Source: an uncultured Veillonella sp.
Lineage (GTDB): Bacteria > Bacillota > Negativicutes > Veillonellales > Veillonellaceae
Direction of reading: 5' to 3'
DNA length: 12,697 nt
Assembly: GCA_900550455.1 (NCBI GenBank)
Contig: URSE01000030.1
Span: forward strand, 1 to 12,697
Position numbers and translations under genes: made by a program. The notes beneath the pieces were generated by a model that had not been told where the DNA came from, made no database searches, and worked only from the letters and a program-made list of their open reading frames with translations. The first letter of the stretch is position 1. Every line of letters starts with the position of its first letter. Shown piece by piece: positions 12,694 to 12,697 of the stretch.

Positions 12694-12697
12694 AACT

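Overview
The window looks like ordinary core chromosome of a low-to-mid GC member of the Bacillota. The evidence is a T-box leader in front of thrS, an ireB homologue, strong AGGAGG-type ribosome binding sites, and a gene order (alaS, ireB, ruvX, DUF1292, mltG, trmR, U32 peptidase) that I recognise from Bacillus subtilis (alaS-yrzL-yrrK-yrzB-yrrL-yrrM-yrrN/yrrO). The protein sequences feel like Negativicutes (Veillonellaceae relatives such as Veillonella, Dialister or Megasphaera), but that is an impression, not a demonstrated assignment. I see no insertion sequence, phage gene, CRISPR array or other sign of transfer.

Layout. Positions 1-5073 and 5134-7743 carry minus-strand genes. Read in the direction of transcription they are alaS, ireB, ruvX, a DUF1292 gene, mltG, trmR, a TrhP-like U32 peptidase, a small DUF4911-like gene, then a Thr-type T-box leader and the first 114 codons of thrS, which is cut by the left edge. 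A strong terminator after the DUF1292 gene and an extended -10 promoter before mltG split this row into at least two transcription units. alaS and a plus-strand tRNA-Thr(GGU) gene diverge from back-to-back promoters near 7744-7861. The tRNA unit ends at a perfect hairpin terminator (7969-8007). A second long hairpin (8031-8068) ends the opposing unit, which consists of a family 2 glycosyltransferase and a secreted NlpC/P60 hydrolase. From 9972 onward there is a HAD phosphatase (plus), a FUSC-type membrane protein (minus, convergent with the HAD gene) and a RluA-type pseudouridine synthase (plus, complete at the right edge).

How the genes work together. Much of the window serves decoding: two aminoacyl-tRNA synthetases, a tRNA-Thr whose anticodon could read the candidate specifier of the thrS T-box, the predicted wobble-uridine pair TrhP plus TrmR (hydroxylation then methylation of U34), and an RluA-type enzyme. 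A second theme is the cell wall and its control: MltG, IreB (target of PASTA-type Ser/Thr kinases), NlpC/P60 and a polyprenyl-phosphate-type glycosyltransferase. Start codons were moved inward for alaS, trhP, the DUF1292 gene, nlpC/P60 and the FUSC gene because the ribosome binding site lies inside the longest open frame.

I did not find a clear new system. The best leads are the DUF4911 gene coupled to the U34-modification pair, a U-U mismatch in the tRNA-Thr acceptor stem, a paired-hairpin leader before ireB, and an inverted repeat before the HAD gene.
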